Shown: positions 1 to 10,007, counted from the first letter of the stretch. The stretch is 64,000 bases of DNA from Panicum virgatum (GCF_016808335.1 NC_053139.1:19654782-19718781); one strand, 5' to 3'. A program made the numbers and translations. Notes: generated by a model from the sequence alone, not told the origin.

Positions 1-375
1 AAATTGTTCCGTGTTCAAAAAATATTTCACACAAAAAATCGTCCAAGTGTGATCTTGTTTTGATGATTTTGTCACTAGTAATACAGTGATGTAGTCAGAT
101 TTTGATTACGATATACGGTTTTGGAAAATATTACTGTGTAACATCTTGACTACTAGTCACACGCTTAACTCCTAATAGCCCCCATGAATTTGCTACTAGC
201 TATGTGCTGATGGGCCGGTCTATTCGCTGACGAAGGACCTGTTGGCTTTAGAGAGACAGAGTTAACACGCGACTCGTCGCGCGGGGGGCGCAGCACGCGA
301 CACTAGCTTTTGCCTTCCACGCACAATACTCTCGGTACAAAATTTATGTCTAGCTTTCCTCCCGAGCTCCTTTTT
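1..375. other. Intergenic sequence, no gene seen
   Basis: No reading frame with recognisable protein motifs and no RNA gene is visible. The stretch runs up to the left end of the first CACTA element and its last three bases (TTT) form one copy of that element's target-site duplication. Confidence 0.5.
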
Positions 376-649
376 CACTACTACACTATCTTTAACCGAG
401 GCAGACAAAACCGCTTTACCGAGGCGGGCATTGCAACCACCTCGGCCGTAAGGCCTCGGTTAATCGTCGTCTTTACCGAGGCCGTTTCCTTAACGAAACC
501 GCCTCGATTAATACATATTAACCGAGGCGGTTTCTTTAAAGTAACCACCTCGGCTAATAGATATTAACCGAGGCAGTCTTACTTAACGCGCCCGCCTCGG
601 ATAAGATTTTAGAAAGTAAAAAAAACTTAATTCATTTCAAATTTGAATG

Positions 650-895
650 TCCTTCACCGTGAAACTTCCAGACGGTGTAATCCTTGACAAAACCATATCG
701 GATCAAGTGAGATTGCACCAAGCTATCTTCTTGGGCCAGTTTGTTATGGCACCTATTGCATGGACAGATGGTGCGCTCCTGACCTAGACTCTCGCGATGA
801 TTCTTCGCAGCGGCAACAAACTTTCACACATACTGTAGAAAAGTCAGATCGTTGCCAGCCCTCGGTATCTTGTACATCCACTCTACCCTGTTCAT
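650..895 (-). pseudogene. CACTA transposase-associated domain fragment (TNP2 first exon)
   Basis: Read on the minus strand from an ATG at 895, the frame gives MNRVEWMYK, then a TGA stop, then a cysteine cluster ICPCNRC, then HLIRYGF and YTVWKFHGE. This order (WMY start, CPC-x2-C zinc-binding cluster, H-L-I-x-x-G-F, W-x-x-HGE) is that of the transposase-associated N-terminal domain found before the catalytic region of CACTA TNP2 proteins. One TGA after the QYV residues breaks it, and no catalytic domain follows. It lies between the minus-strand TATA box and the left element end, as expected for the 5' part of the parental transposase gene. Found by translating by eye, so exact limits are uncertain. 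Confidence 0.7.
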
Positions 896-1184
896 GGACG
901 AGACCTTACACAAAACGAGAAACTAGAGTCAGATAATTAGATCTAGAACTGGATCCGGTTTTCTCTCTCTCCTCCATTTAGATCTGGATCTAGATCTGGA
1001 CCAAAAGCACCAAAATCAACCAAAAAGAGAGGAGGAGAGTAAGAAATTAACCTTTTGTGGTGCCACCTCCACCAAATTCAAGGGCAAAACCTTCCCCCTC
1101 TGAAATGGTCAATTTTGGTGTTTTGAGCTCAAAACACACAAAAATGGAGTGGGAGCCACGGGGAAGAAGGGTGGGGGTTGTGCT

Positions 1185-1193
1185 GTTATATAG
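1185..1193 (-). promoter_or_regulatory. TATA box of the CACTA transposase remnant
   Basis: The minus strand reads CTATATAAC, placed between the GAGGCGG subterminal repeats and the transposase-associated domain fragment, about 290 bases upstream of its ATG. The position fits the promoter of the parental transposase gene. Confidence 0.5.
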
Positions 1194-1529
1194 GAAACTT
1201 AACCGAGGTGGTCAACTTAACGAAACTGCCTCGGTTAAGGACCTATTAACCGAGGCAGTTGTGTTAAGACGTACCGCCCCGGTTAATTTTTAATCGAGGC
1301 GGTTAGGTTAAAGCAACCACCTCGGTTAATGTTCTATTAACCGAGGCGGTTTTGTTAAGGTGCCCGCCTCGGATAATACATTAACCGAGGCAGTTGCCAG
1401 GCCGGCAGCCCAGCCACCATTAACGGAGGCGGCCTGCCCGCCTCCTACGTGTTTTAAAAGCGCCTCACAAAATCCCATTTTGTAGTATTGTTTCTTTCTA
1501 AAAAGTATATTTCATCTCCTTCGTAAGAG

Positions 1530-2092
1530 TTCCATTTTATACATCGATTGCACCATTGTGTTCTACGTGATAAAACAGTCAAAATTAGATGCACTTGCAT
1601 ATATTTTAAAGATGTTTTGAACTGGTAGGAAGTTGCTATATGTTATCTACAAAATAAAAGATTTCATACGCATAAGATGCTACACATATAAGATATAAGT
1701 TACCACAAAAAGCTTAATCTGTTATAAACATAAGTTGCCAAACAAAATCCGTCATATACATAAGTTATCACAAACACAAAATATCATGCATATAAGTTTT
1801 AAAAAATAGTAAATATCAAACTCATTAATAAATGTCGCATAAAATAAACTTTGTAAAAAATATAATCTATTATGCACATGAGTTGCCACGTAAGAGTTTC
1901 CAGAAATAACTAATTTTTCCAAACATATAAAATAAAAGTTGCTATAAAACAACATCTATTATTGCAATAAAATCAATATACACTCTCGGACATAAGTTGA
2001 TATAAAAATATAGTTACTACACATAAGTTGTTACTACAGTAATATGATATACACATAAGTCGTTACAGAAAAAAGAGAAAGTCATTACACAA
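1530..2092. repeat. AT-rich stretch with repeated ACATAAGTTG-like motif
   Basis: A short motif close to ACATAAGTTGCCA recurs irregularly (for example around 1730, 1760, 1880, 1990, 2020 and 2055), and a further trace appears after the CACTA insertion at about 13199-13210. Dispersed short direct repeats in AT-rich DNA resemble a transposon subterminal zone, but no terminal inverted repeat or duplication was found to bound it. No coding sequence is supported here. Confidence 0.4.
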
Positions 2093-2410
2093 CACTATGT
2101 AAAAAAAGACATATAGTGACGGACATCATCTCCCTAAGGTGACGGACATTATCACATCACTAATGACTACTCAAAAGTGATGCGCAAGGTGACCAACATC
2201 AGTATTAGCCCGTCACTTATGGTATTCTTATCTTGTCACCTATATCAACATATAGGTGACGGGTATCATTCTTTTGTGTGTTAAAATAAATATTTACAGT
2301 GTGAATAAAAATTAAAAAAAATATTTCTTTTTCTCACCGCGCTCGCGTCTCAAGTTGTAAGTCACGTGATTTTTTGTGCAAATATGCGCGATGTGATTTT
2401 TTTCAACGTT

Positions 2411-2476
2411 ACCAGGATTCGAACTCACAACCTCAACCTCGCACGTACCTTTCCCTACCACGGGGCTACACCACCA
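2411..2476 (-). repeat. tRNA-like (SINE-head-like) sequence inside the CACTA element
   Basis: On the minus strand the stretch begins with GGTGTAGCCCCGTGGTAGGG, which resembles a pol III A box, and ends with GTGAGTTCGAATCCTGGTA, which contains a perfect B box (GTTCGAATCC). The spacing is tRNA-like. A complete cloverleaf was not verified. It could be the tRNA-derived head of a SINE or a tRNA pseudogene captured by the CACTA element. Confidence 0.45.
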
Positions 2477-2680
2477 CATGTGACCAACAATGAGATATTT
2501 TTTCTTTTATCATCACTTTCAAATGTCTTATATAATCTATTTCACAGCTATGATGATCTCAATAAAATCTTTTCAACTACAAAGTTGTAGATCTGGTCGC
2601 GACCTACAACTTTCTTATATACTTTTTTTTATCTGAGGTCATTTGAAAATTTAAAATTCAAAATTTGAACCATGTATTTG

Positions 2681-3616
2681 TGATGAGGATATCACTCCTA
2701 TGGATATACAAGAGGTTCCTCCGCTGGACATTCAAACCATTCAAGGTCCAATCACAAGAGCTCGCGCGCGACAATTAAATTTAGAGGTGAGCTCGCTCCT
2801 AAGCGTTTCTATTAATAATTGTGAGAATGGTTTGCTACCTAATTTTTACAATGTGATTAGGAACCAAGGAGAGGGCCAGGGAACACATGGAGAGTAGCAT
2901 GGAGGCGTGGAGGAACAGCAAGGGCCGCCAAGCCACATGGAGGCCCAATACAATTTAACTTCGAGTCCGCCTCGAAGTCCAGGAGCAGCCTGACGTAAAT
3001 TGGACGCCCAGGCCACATCCGAAGTCCGAATTCGATGATCCACATATGGATGGAAAGCTAATTTCATGGAGCTTCCATTGGCGTTGGTTTCAGGCCCAAA
3101 CTCATTATGAGTCGTCGGGAATTGTCCGAGGAAGTTGGCGTCCAGAATCTGTCCCGGTGCTGCGACATCATAATTTGGCCTTTGGGCCGTGTATCTTCGT
3201 TGAGCCCATTAGGGGCGCGTCCAGGGGGGAGCCACGCCCCTATCCCCTATATCTCAGTAGCTGCCGCCCTCATTAGGGTTCGGGTTTTGCTTTAGATCAA
3301 TCTGTCTTTGAACAGTCGCCGTCTTTCGGTTTGTAGAACCCCAACTTTCGAGCTTAATCATTCATCTGCAGTTGTCACTTCAATTTGAGTGCTGCGTTTC
3401 TTTCGAGTTCTTGCTTGTGTTCTTCGTTTCGGAGGCAGGGATTAGCCTTCTCGGCGAGGTCAACCGGATTGTGACTACGGTTGATAACCAGAGGAGTTGT
3501 GATGCTAAGATTGCGGGGTTCGAGTTGCTGACTTGAAGCCGGATCGGTGTGTCGCATTCCAACCAAAACGAGTTATCCTTCACCTGACGGAAGATCGGGC
3601 ACCCCCGTTCATATCA
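2681..3616 (+). repeat. 5' LTR of the Ty3/gypsy element
   Basis: 936 bp, TG...CA. The beginning still codes for a Pol tail ([12 protein letters not shown]... TRARARQLN) although it lies upstream of gag. It keeps 23 bases near 2735 that the 3' copy has lost, so this copy is closer to the ancestral sequence. A TATA-like CCTATATC lies near 3245, upstream of the probable transcript start. Confidence 0.9.
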
Positions 3617-3618
3617 AG

Positions 3619-3631
3619 TGGTAATCAGAGA
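3619..3631 (+). other. Primer-binding site (initiator Met tRNA type)
   Basis: Two bases after the 5' LTR the sequence reads TGGTAATCAGAGA, the classic plant TGGTATCAGAG complement of initiator methionine tRNA with one extra A. The extra base may be a decay mutation. Confidence 0.75.
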
Positions 3632-4854
3632 CTCAGGTATTACCATCAGGCTTACCCTAGTTTAGTTTGTTCCATCGTCCTATAACTCCAGAAAATTGGC
3701 ATACAAAAAAAATTCCGCTGTCCTAGAACCCTTGTTTAGCCTTTGCAATTTCGTTTCCAGACTCGCTTTGTTCAGTTTGTGTCCGTGGTCGAGTCGTGTT
3801 GCTGGTTTAGGGTTTGTCTTTGTCGTAGTTCAACCGCACCGTCACTGTGTTTTTGTTTCCGCCGTTATCCCATCCACCATTACCCAGATCCCAAGTCGAT
3901 CCATCCCATTAATCGACTTGCCCTTGCTAGCCGCTTTGTGTGAACTCTCGCCGCGTCAGCCCTAGATAGGTTGCGAGCCGCCTTGTGCCTTCCGCCTTGC
4001 ACCGCAGCCCCCCCTTAGATCCATCTGGCGATTACCCATTGCGCATACCAGGGAGAATTTGTGCCCTAGCCGCTGCTGATCTATCTGCCGAGTTGTGCCT
4101 TCGAAAAAAAAACATAACTTGAGATACTTTCCATAAAACCGGCATAACTTTTCGCTCGGTTCTCCGTTTTGGCTGAAATTTTTACAGGAGCTTGGCAACG
4201 AAAAGTTGTACATACGATTCACCGGCCTTGCGGGTCAGGCCGATCTCAAAAAATTCAAAAAATATCAAGAAGATAATTAAAAAATTCAGTTTCTGTCCAG
4301 CACGCTTTTCGGCGTACATGTTTGATTTTCTGTAGACCACATCTGCTCTCTATTTCAGGTGAAACTTGGTGTGGTTCCTATTCTGGTGTTGCTTGTGCTG
4401 AGAAAAATATCAAAAAACTCATTGAAAAAATAAAATCGAAATCAACTAGGTTTTGCACTAGTGCTTTTTTGGCATTGCTAGTACAATGTTTACGGTACTG
4501 CCATTCTGATTGTTCTGTGAGTTTTTTCCATTGTTCTTTGTTCGAACTTGTTGTGCTACGCCTAGGACACATCTTAGCCAGCAATTGTGACTTGTACTTT
4601 GGATAGTTATTGAACTTTGCTCATCTGCACTCGATTTTGTTCCACATACACATACATATTGTGCCTGTCCTACAGCTCCACATACATACACTTCATCTCA
4701 GTGCAGCGAAGGACCCTTGCAATCTTGGTACCCTCTTCTCACCGGTTGTACCATCCCACTGCTTGTGTTGGTAAGAACTTGGTAAGACGCGTGTGAGGGT
4801 GTGATTCCACCAACAAACCCACCTGGTTCATAGGGTCTTTTTGTTTCACTAACC
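3632..4854 (+). other. Untranslated leader of the Ty3/gypsy element
   Basis: About 1.2 kb between primer-binding site and gag start, without a supported reading frame. Long leaders of this kind are common in plant Ty3/gypsy elements. Confidence 0.6.
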
Positions 4855-5880
4855 ATGCCGGACGACAAGCCTGTTTTGTCTAGTGAATTGCAGGCCATGA
4901 AGGATGAACTCAAGGAGTTTTTCGCTAAGGAGATAAACAAGGTGGCGCAAGACGTCCAAGGGGCCAATCATACGATTGAGGGTGTGAACAAATGCCTCTC
5001 TACACTGACCGACAGGGTTCAACATCTTGAAGTCAACCCTTCCAAGAACAAAGACAACGATGATGACTGGCTAGAGGACGATGATGAAATCATTTTTGGG
5101 TCTGATGGCGAGCCTGATATGGCTAAGACTCGTGCGGAGAAGGTCCGTCGTCAACGTCTTCGCAAGAATAAAACAGGTATGGGAGGAACCAAACATCGGC
5201 GCACTACAGGTAATGATGATCCTTATGCCAAAGTCAAATTTACCATACCTTCTTTCCATGGTCGTTATGATGTAGAGGAATACTTAGATTGGGAGATGAT
5301 TATTGAACAAAAATTTGCTTCCCATCTTGTTCCTGACCAACATAGGGTTAGACAAGCCACTAGTGAATTTAAAGATTTTGCTATAATCTGGTGGCAAGAA
5401 TGTGCTCAATTAAATATACAACCTGATTCATGGGACGCGCTGATAGCAATGTGTGATCATTTTGTTCCTGCATCTTATAAGCGTGATATGCGTAAGAAAT
5501 TACAACTTTTAGATCAGGGTGATATGTCTGTTCAGGAGTATTATGCAGAGCTTCAAAAGGGCATGGTTCGATGTGGTGTAGTTGAGGATGCTGAGGATAA
5601 AGTGTGTCGCTTTTATGGTGGTTTGAAACGTGAAACTCAGGACATTGTTGACAATAAATCTTTTACTACCACCAACCAGTTGTTGCAGCTTGCTATGCTT
5701 GCAGAAAAAGAATTACAGGGACGACAACAACAGCAGCAACCACCTCAGAGCAGGAGCGCCTCCAACAGATCCTACATGCCCAAGTCTTTACTCCCAAAGG
5801 TGCTTCCACGGCAGTGCCACCAGCTCCAGCGACCACGCCCGCCGATGGTAAGCCTCGTGTGCAGGAACCGACCAAGAGTG
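4855..5880 (+). pseudogene. gag: Retrotransposon Gag (capsid) region
   Basis: The frame from ATG 4855 gives an acidic, coiled-coil-prone N-terminus, then a basic stretch, then the retrotransposon Gag domain (from about residue 125, FHGRYDVEEYLDWE through IWWQECAQ to the Q-rich tail near residue 300). The product would form the virus-like particle that packages element RNA. The frame stays open to 5946, but the last 30 or so residues are out of frame: the zinc knuckle that should follow is in another frame, so one indel lies between about 5760 and 5880. Gag is therefore no longer fused to the downstream region. Confidence 0.85.
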
Positions 5881-6580
5881 CCTCACCAGCAGCGCGCTCT
5901 TCCTCTGGCATTCAGTGCCATCGTTGTCAGGGCTTTGGCCATGTGATTCGAGAATGCCCAAGCAAGCGGACATACATTGCCACTGATGATGGTGGCTACA
6001 TCAGTACTTCGGATGATGAGGACGACACTGAGGATGACCCACCTTCTAATGAGGGTCTTTCATTGAGTGCGGGTGATGCGGGCTCTCAGTGGATTTGTAT
6101 TGTCCACCGTGTCCTTAGTACACAATTGGGACAAGCAGACAAGATGCAATTCCATAATTTGTTCCAGATTTTATTTGTGATCAACGATCGGCGTGCACGT
6201 GTCATCATTGATGGAGGCAGCTGCAACAACTTGGTTAGTGCTGATTTGGTCCAGAAGTTGGGTTTAGCCACACGTCCTCATAAACATCCTTACCATGTTC
6301 AGTGGCTAAACGACTCGGGTAAGGTTAAGGTAAATCAAACTGCACGGGTGCATTTTTCTCTTGGTCCATATTCTGATTATGCAGATTGTGATGTGGTACC
6401 CATGGACGCATGTTAGCTTTTGTTGGGTCGTCCATGGGAATTTGATAATGATGTTGTCCACCATGGTAGAAGTAACACATACACACTTATGTATAAGGGC
6501 CAGAAAATCACTTTGCACCCAATGACCCCTGCTGAAATTGTACAAGCTGATAAAGAATGACTTGCTTCACCTAATGTTGC
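5814..6580 (+). pseudogene. pol: Zinc knuckle and aspartic protease region of Pol
   Basis: In the frame opening at 5814 a CCHC zinc knuckle appears (C-x2-C-x4-H-x4-C, CHRCQGFGHVIREC), followed by an acidic spacer and a retropepsin region with VIIDGGSCNNLVS; DGGS stands where D-S/T-G is usual, a form seen in related plant elements. A TAG at 6414-6416 interrupts MDAC*LLLGRPWEFD, where related proteins read through with glutamine, suggesting CAG to TAG. Another stop (TGA) follows at about 6558. The protease would release mature Gag and Pol proteins, but this copy cannot make it. Confidence 0.75.
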
Positions 6581-6611
6581 TGCCCCAGTTGCAACCCAGC
6601 CTGCTATTAAA

Positions 6612-6955
6612 TTGAAAAATCATAATATGCTTGTAACCAAATCTGATCTATATGATATGGATGTTTCTACTGTGTGCTATGCTTTGATATGTAAGGATGC
6701 TTTATTTCCTATTCGTGATATAGCTAGCACTTTGCCTCCTGCGGTCGCTGACATTTTGCAGGCGTATGAGGATGTGTTTCCAAATGAGCTCCCACCGGGG
6801 TTGCCACCTTTGAGAGGTATTGAGCACCAAATTGATTTGATTTCGGGAGCATCTTTGTCCAACCGAGCAGCATACAGGACCAATCCCGAGGAGACTAAAG
6901 AGATTCAACGACAAGTCCAAGAGCTTTTGGACCGCAGGTATGTGCGTGAGAGCCT
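6612..6955 (+). pseudogene. pol: Reverse transcriptase, N-terminal part (before nested insertion)
   Basis: The frame gives a segment ending NELPPGLPPLRGIEHQIDL...NRAAYRTNPEETKEIQRQVQELLDRRYVRESL, the connection to and start of a Ty3/gypsy reverse transcriptase. Coding sequence stops at base 6955, where a second LTR element begins; the next residues ([13 protein letters not shown]) resume at 10008 after that insertion. Confidence 0.85.
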
Positions 6956-7556
6956 TGTTGACGCCTTTTACAGGCCAACACACGATCACGCTAGGTCGCG
7001 CGACGCGAGGAGAAGCACCTTGCAGCACCTCCTGCGTGGAGCGGTCAGACCGGTCAGAGGGACCGGTCAGACCAGTCGCCGTGCACAACAGCGATGATCC
7101 GACGAACGCTCGCCCGGGAGGGACCCCGTCGGGGCAAGCGCACGTAGGGTTGCCCTAGGCTCGGCAGGCCAGCTAGGGCGTCCTCAAACGCCATGGAGAC
7201 GAGAGAAGAACAGCATGTCGAGGTTGGAAAAGTAGGATAACGAGGAAGAAAGGTAAAAACATTAAGGATAAATGTATTTGTTTGGTTCGATTGGGTTCTC
7301 CCTTCAATCGGCCGTGACCCTTTATATTTATAGGGTGGGGAAGACTTACCCCGCAAGAAATCCTGTTTACAAATCTAAATCTATTAAGAACTCTAATTGT
7401 ACTCAGACTCCTCCTAGACCGGTCAGACCAGTCGGACCTACCGATCAGACCGGTTGGTCATGCCAGACCGTCTACAGATGCCTAGACCGGTCAGACCGCC
7501 TAGACACACCGGTCAGACCGGTCTGTTCAGGTTACTGCCAATTTTGGTCATCAACA
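6956..7556 (-). repeat. LTR of nested element (3' LTR in element orientation)
   Basis: 601 bp. It contains arrays of a short palindromic motif near ACCGGTCAGACCGGTC, and a minus-strand TATA box (CCTATAAATATAAAGG, near 7317-7335). It differs from its partner by scattered substitutions, several of them in the first 130 bases, so the insertion is not very recent. Confidence 0.88.
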
Positions 7557-7757
7557 TATGCCCCCCTGTTCTTTGGCAAAGCTTGCGTGCCAAAGAACAC
7601 TTCTCTGGACCAAAATTGTCTAAGGGCGACGATTAACAATACGTCAGCCATACATTATATTTAACCATGCTAAAATAGCCGAACTAAAAGAACTAGCATG
7701 TAACAATTTCTAGCTTACGATCAGCAAACTATTTCGGCTTTACATTCCTTAGCATGT

Positions 7758-8138
7758 TCAATAACAAAAATCTTGAGACAGCCTATGCGGCCGATTATAC
7801 AAATCATAGCTCCTTGGTAAAGTATAAAACTGATAATCATAATATGGCAGCCAAGGATTATGACCAAACCATGGATTAAACAAACCTGAATATGCAGACC
7901 ATGGTACGTGCATCGACGGGATGAATGACGAAGACCAATACGATGACCGTTGATGCTTTCTTGATCTTGGTGATGAAGAACTCCTTTTTCGCTTGCCTTC
8001 CAATTGATTGCTTTGTTTTTGCGCAGATATCTTCTTGTATTTATCCAGAAGCTCCTCAAAGGTCGGCTTGATCCTATTTTTTGCACCACCAGACTTTCCA
8101 GGTTCAGACTGGTCAGACCGGTCTGACGAACCGGTCAT
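7758..8138 (-). CDS. Second reading frame of nested LTR element, unrecognised basic protein
   Basis: 126 residues on the element's sense strand. It has KPTFEELLDKYKK followed by a basic Ser/Arg-rich stretch and an aromatic Trp/Tyr/Pro-rich tail (WSAYSGLFNPWF and similar). The upstream frame at 8208-9338 has a like aromatic tail (YNPWMSASHSYFGQN), so the two may be repeats of one module. No catalytic domain is visible. Comparable sequences occur in unclassified grass retrotransposon proteins; a Gag-like role is only a guess. A frame break separates it from the upstream frame. Confidence 0.45.
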   Translation of the reverse strand: MTGSSDRSDQSEPGKSGGAKNRIKPTFEELLDKYKKISAQKQSNQLEGKRKRSSSSPRSRKHQRSSYWSSSFIPSMHVPWSAYSGLFNPWFGHNPWLPYYDYQFYTLPRSYDLYNRPHRLSQDFCY

Positions 8139-8207
8139 ACCGGTCCTGTCAGAACCGATATAGATGCTCTTATCTTGCCCCCCCAGGAGAACCTGAACAT
8201 TGTTCGA

Positions 8208-9338
8208 CTATATTGTTGAACCATGATCATCATGGAGGACAATTTCATCAATTGAGTTAACCGATTGCTCTTCAACAACCGGCTTTTCTTTATCTAGTGT
8301 TAAATCTGAATTTTTATTTAACCTACCATCCCTTTTGACACGGTAGACTTGTTTGATCACCTTATGCTTATTTTTCTGCATAGACCGATCTCTTTGATGA
8401 AAACGATCATTAATTCTAAGTAATGATTCATTAATTACCAGCTCTCTATAAGTAACATGATTTTGACCAAAATAACTATGAGAAGCTGACATCCAAGGAT
8501 TATAAGACCATGTTGGACAAGAATAAGGCATGTAAAAATAAGGTCCACATGGCATACGCATAGGTGATTCATGTGAGGAAAACGGCATTGATGAAGTAGG
8601 AAAATTATTCCATTGCCGATTTCTATCATGGAACAGACGTTTTGGATATGATCTTAGTTGTTTGGATTTATTAAGCCAACTAGCATCTTTTGCATCTCTT
8701 TGTTTTTGAGGTTTAGCCAGAAACTCTCCAATAAGCTTCGGCTTCGCCTTTTGATGCTTGCTATGACCTTTAGCTTGACCGGTTTTCCAAACACCGATCT
8801 CACGTTTCTTTGGCTTAACCACCTTAAGTTTTGATTTATTTTGCAAAACCTTAAATGAACCGGTTAGACCGGTCATGGAACCTATCAGACCGGTTGTAAT
8901 GCAACCAGCATCTTTGCCTTTGTTTTGTTGCCCCCCGATCATTGAAGTACTAGATTTAGTCTTTGTGCTCTTGTTAGGGGATTTTGGTTCAACAATTTCG
9001 GCTTGGGACGGCCGAATTGTATCTTGACAAGCAATATCAGACAAATTTTTGAAAGGATAATTAGCCGGTTTTTCAATAGCTGACTTTTGAATAACAAGAA
9101 TTGGATTTACTTTATCCACTATATCAATTAGTTCAGGTTTACCAAGCAAATACTTGATATAGATACGATCACTATTGGATAAAATACTTGTAGACAATAC
9201 CTTTCTCAGAACATCGTGGTATGATGGCGATCCTTTGTTCTCCATCCAGCATGAAAAACTCAGGTCGGTCTGTACTCGAAGAATCTCCTGACATAGTTCA
9301 GAAGTCATCGCCATAGGTATGTCTTCAGATTGCACCAT
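8208..9338 (-). CDS. Main protein of the nested non-autonomous LTR element (unclassified)
   Basis: A 376-residue frame beginning about 50 bases after the putative primer-binding site, in element orientation, where gag would be. The N-terminal 130 residues are mixed and possibly folded (MVQSEDIPMAMTSELCQEIL... ), the middle is Lys/Ser-rich and basic, and residues near 255-300 are aromatic and Pro/Met-rich. No CCHC knuckle, protease, polymerase or integrase motif is present. Translated LTR-like CCGGTCAGACCGG motifs also appear inside the frame (near 8860-8890). It may be a Gag-like RNA-binding protein that assists retrotransposition in trans; this is inference. The frame is long and intact, which argues that it was recently functional. 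Confidence 0.6.
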   Translation of the reverse strand: MVQSEDIPMAMTSELCQEILRVQTDLSFSCWMENKGSPSYHDVLRKVLSTSILSNSDRIYIKYLLGKPELIDIVDKVNPILVIQKSAIEKPANYPFKNLSDIACQDTIRPSQAEIVEPKSPNKSTKTKSSTSMIGGQQNKGKDAGCITTGLIGSMTGLTGSFKVLQNKSKLKVVKPKKREIGVWKTGQAKGHSKHQKAKPKLIGEFLAKPQKQRDAKDASWLNKSKQLRSYPKRLFHDRNRQWNNFPTSSMPFSSHESPMRMPCGPYFYMPYSCPTWSYNPWMSASHSYFGQNHVTYRELVINESLLRINDRFHQRDRSMQKNKHKVIKQVYRVKRDGRLNKNSDLTLDKEKPVVEEQSVNSIDEIVLHDDHGSTI

Positions 9339-9387
9339 ATTGCTAGGGCTTGATTTCGGTTATGCAAAACCGAAACACTTTTTTCCC

Positions 9388-9406
9388 CAGCGGAGTCACC
9401 AAAATA
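9388..9406 (-). other. Putative primer-binding site of nested element
   Basis: The minus strand next to the LTR reads TGGTGACTCCGCTGGGG after a short T-rich spacer. The TGG start and placement fit a tRNA-primed site; the tRNA identity was not assigned. Confidence 0.55.
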
Positions 9407-10007
9407 TGTTGACGCCTTTTACGGGCCAACACACGATCGCGCTAGGTCACGCGACGCGAAGAGGAGCTCCTTGCAGCACCTCCTGCATGGAGCGGTCAGA
9501 CCGGTCAGAGGGACCGGTCAGACCGGTCGCCGTGCACAACAGCGATGATCCGACGAACGCTCGCCCGGGAGGGACCCCGTCGGGGCAAGCGCGCGTAGGG
9601 TTGCCCTAGGCTCGGCAGGCCAGCTAGGGCGTCCTCAAACGCCATGGAGACGAGAGAAGAATAGCATGTCGAGGTTGGAAAAGTAGGATAACGAGGAAGA
9701 AAGGTAAAAACGATAAGGATAAATGTATTTGATTGGTTCGATTGGGTTCTCCCTTCAATCGGCCGTGACCCTTTATATTTATAGGGTGGGGAAGACTTAC
9801 CGCGCAAGAAATCTTGTTTACAGATCTAAATCTATTAAGAACTCTAATTGTACTCGGACTCCTCCTAGACCGGTCAGACCGGTCGGACCTACCGGTCAGA
9901 CCGGTTGGTCATGCCAGACCGTCTATAGACGCCTAGACCAGTCAGACCGCCTGGACACACCGGTCAGACTGGTCTGTTCAGGTTATTGCCAATTTTGGTC
10001 ATCAACA
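9407..10007 (-). repeat. LTR of nested element (5' LTR in element orientation)
   Basis: 601 bp, the same length as its partner and collinear with it, with the same ACCGGTCAGACCGGTC arrays and a minus-strand TATA box near 9768-9786. Transcription from here would run leftward through the 8208-9338 frame. Confidence 0.88.

Larger units (their letters stand above)
376..1490 (-). mobile_element. Non-autonomous CACTA (En/Spm) element, 1.1 kb
   Basis: Ends are CACTACTACA on the left and TGTAGTATTG on the right, inverse complements at 9 of 10 positions. The element is flanked by TTT on both sides (373-375 and 1491-1493), the 3-bp duplication expected of CACTA transposons. Both subterminal zones are packed with direct and inverted copies of a motif close to AACCGAGGCGG, the usual transposase-binding arrangement. 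The inside keeps a decayed minus-strand exon of the TNP2-type transposase and a minus-strand TATA box (about 1185-1193), so this is an internally deleted derivative of an autonomous element and not a MITE of unknown origin. Confidence 0.85.
6956..10007 (-). mobile_element. Nested non-autonomous LTR retrotransposon, 3.05 kb
   Basis: Two 601-bp direct repeats (6956-7556 and 9407-10007) begin TGTTGACGCC and end GGTCATCAACA, flanked by a perfect 5-bp duplication AGCCT. Orientation is minus: next to the right repeat the minus strand reads TTTTGGTGACTCCGCTGGGG, a likely primer-binding site, and next to the left repeat it reads ACAGGGGGGCAT, a polypurine tract. The 1.85-kb interior has no reverse transcriptase or integrase and encodes only basic proteins without recognised domains, so it depends on enzymes from another element. 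It sits inside the reverse transcriptase of the host Ty3/gypsy copy and is the youngest layer of the nest. Confidence 0.9.

Noticed and set aside
2846..3276. Several small frames in the Ty3/gypsy LTR
   Set aside because: They recur in the 3' LTR (11889-12278) without protein features; non-coding LTR sequence.
7380..7530. CRISPR-like array of ACCGGTCAGACCGG
   Set aside because: Spacing is irregular, units overlap and are palindromic, and this is a plant LTR.
7054..7664. Frames of 100-130 residues in the nested LTRs
   Set aside because: Generated by the ACCGGTCAGACC repeats and present in both LTRs; not genes.
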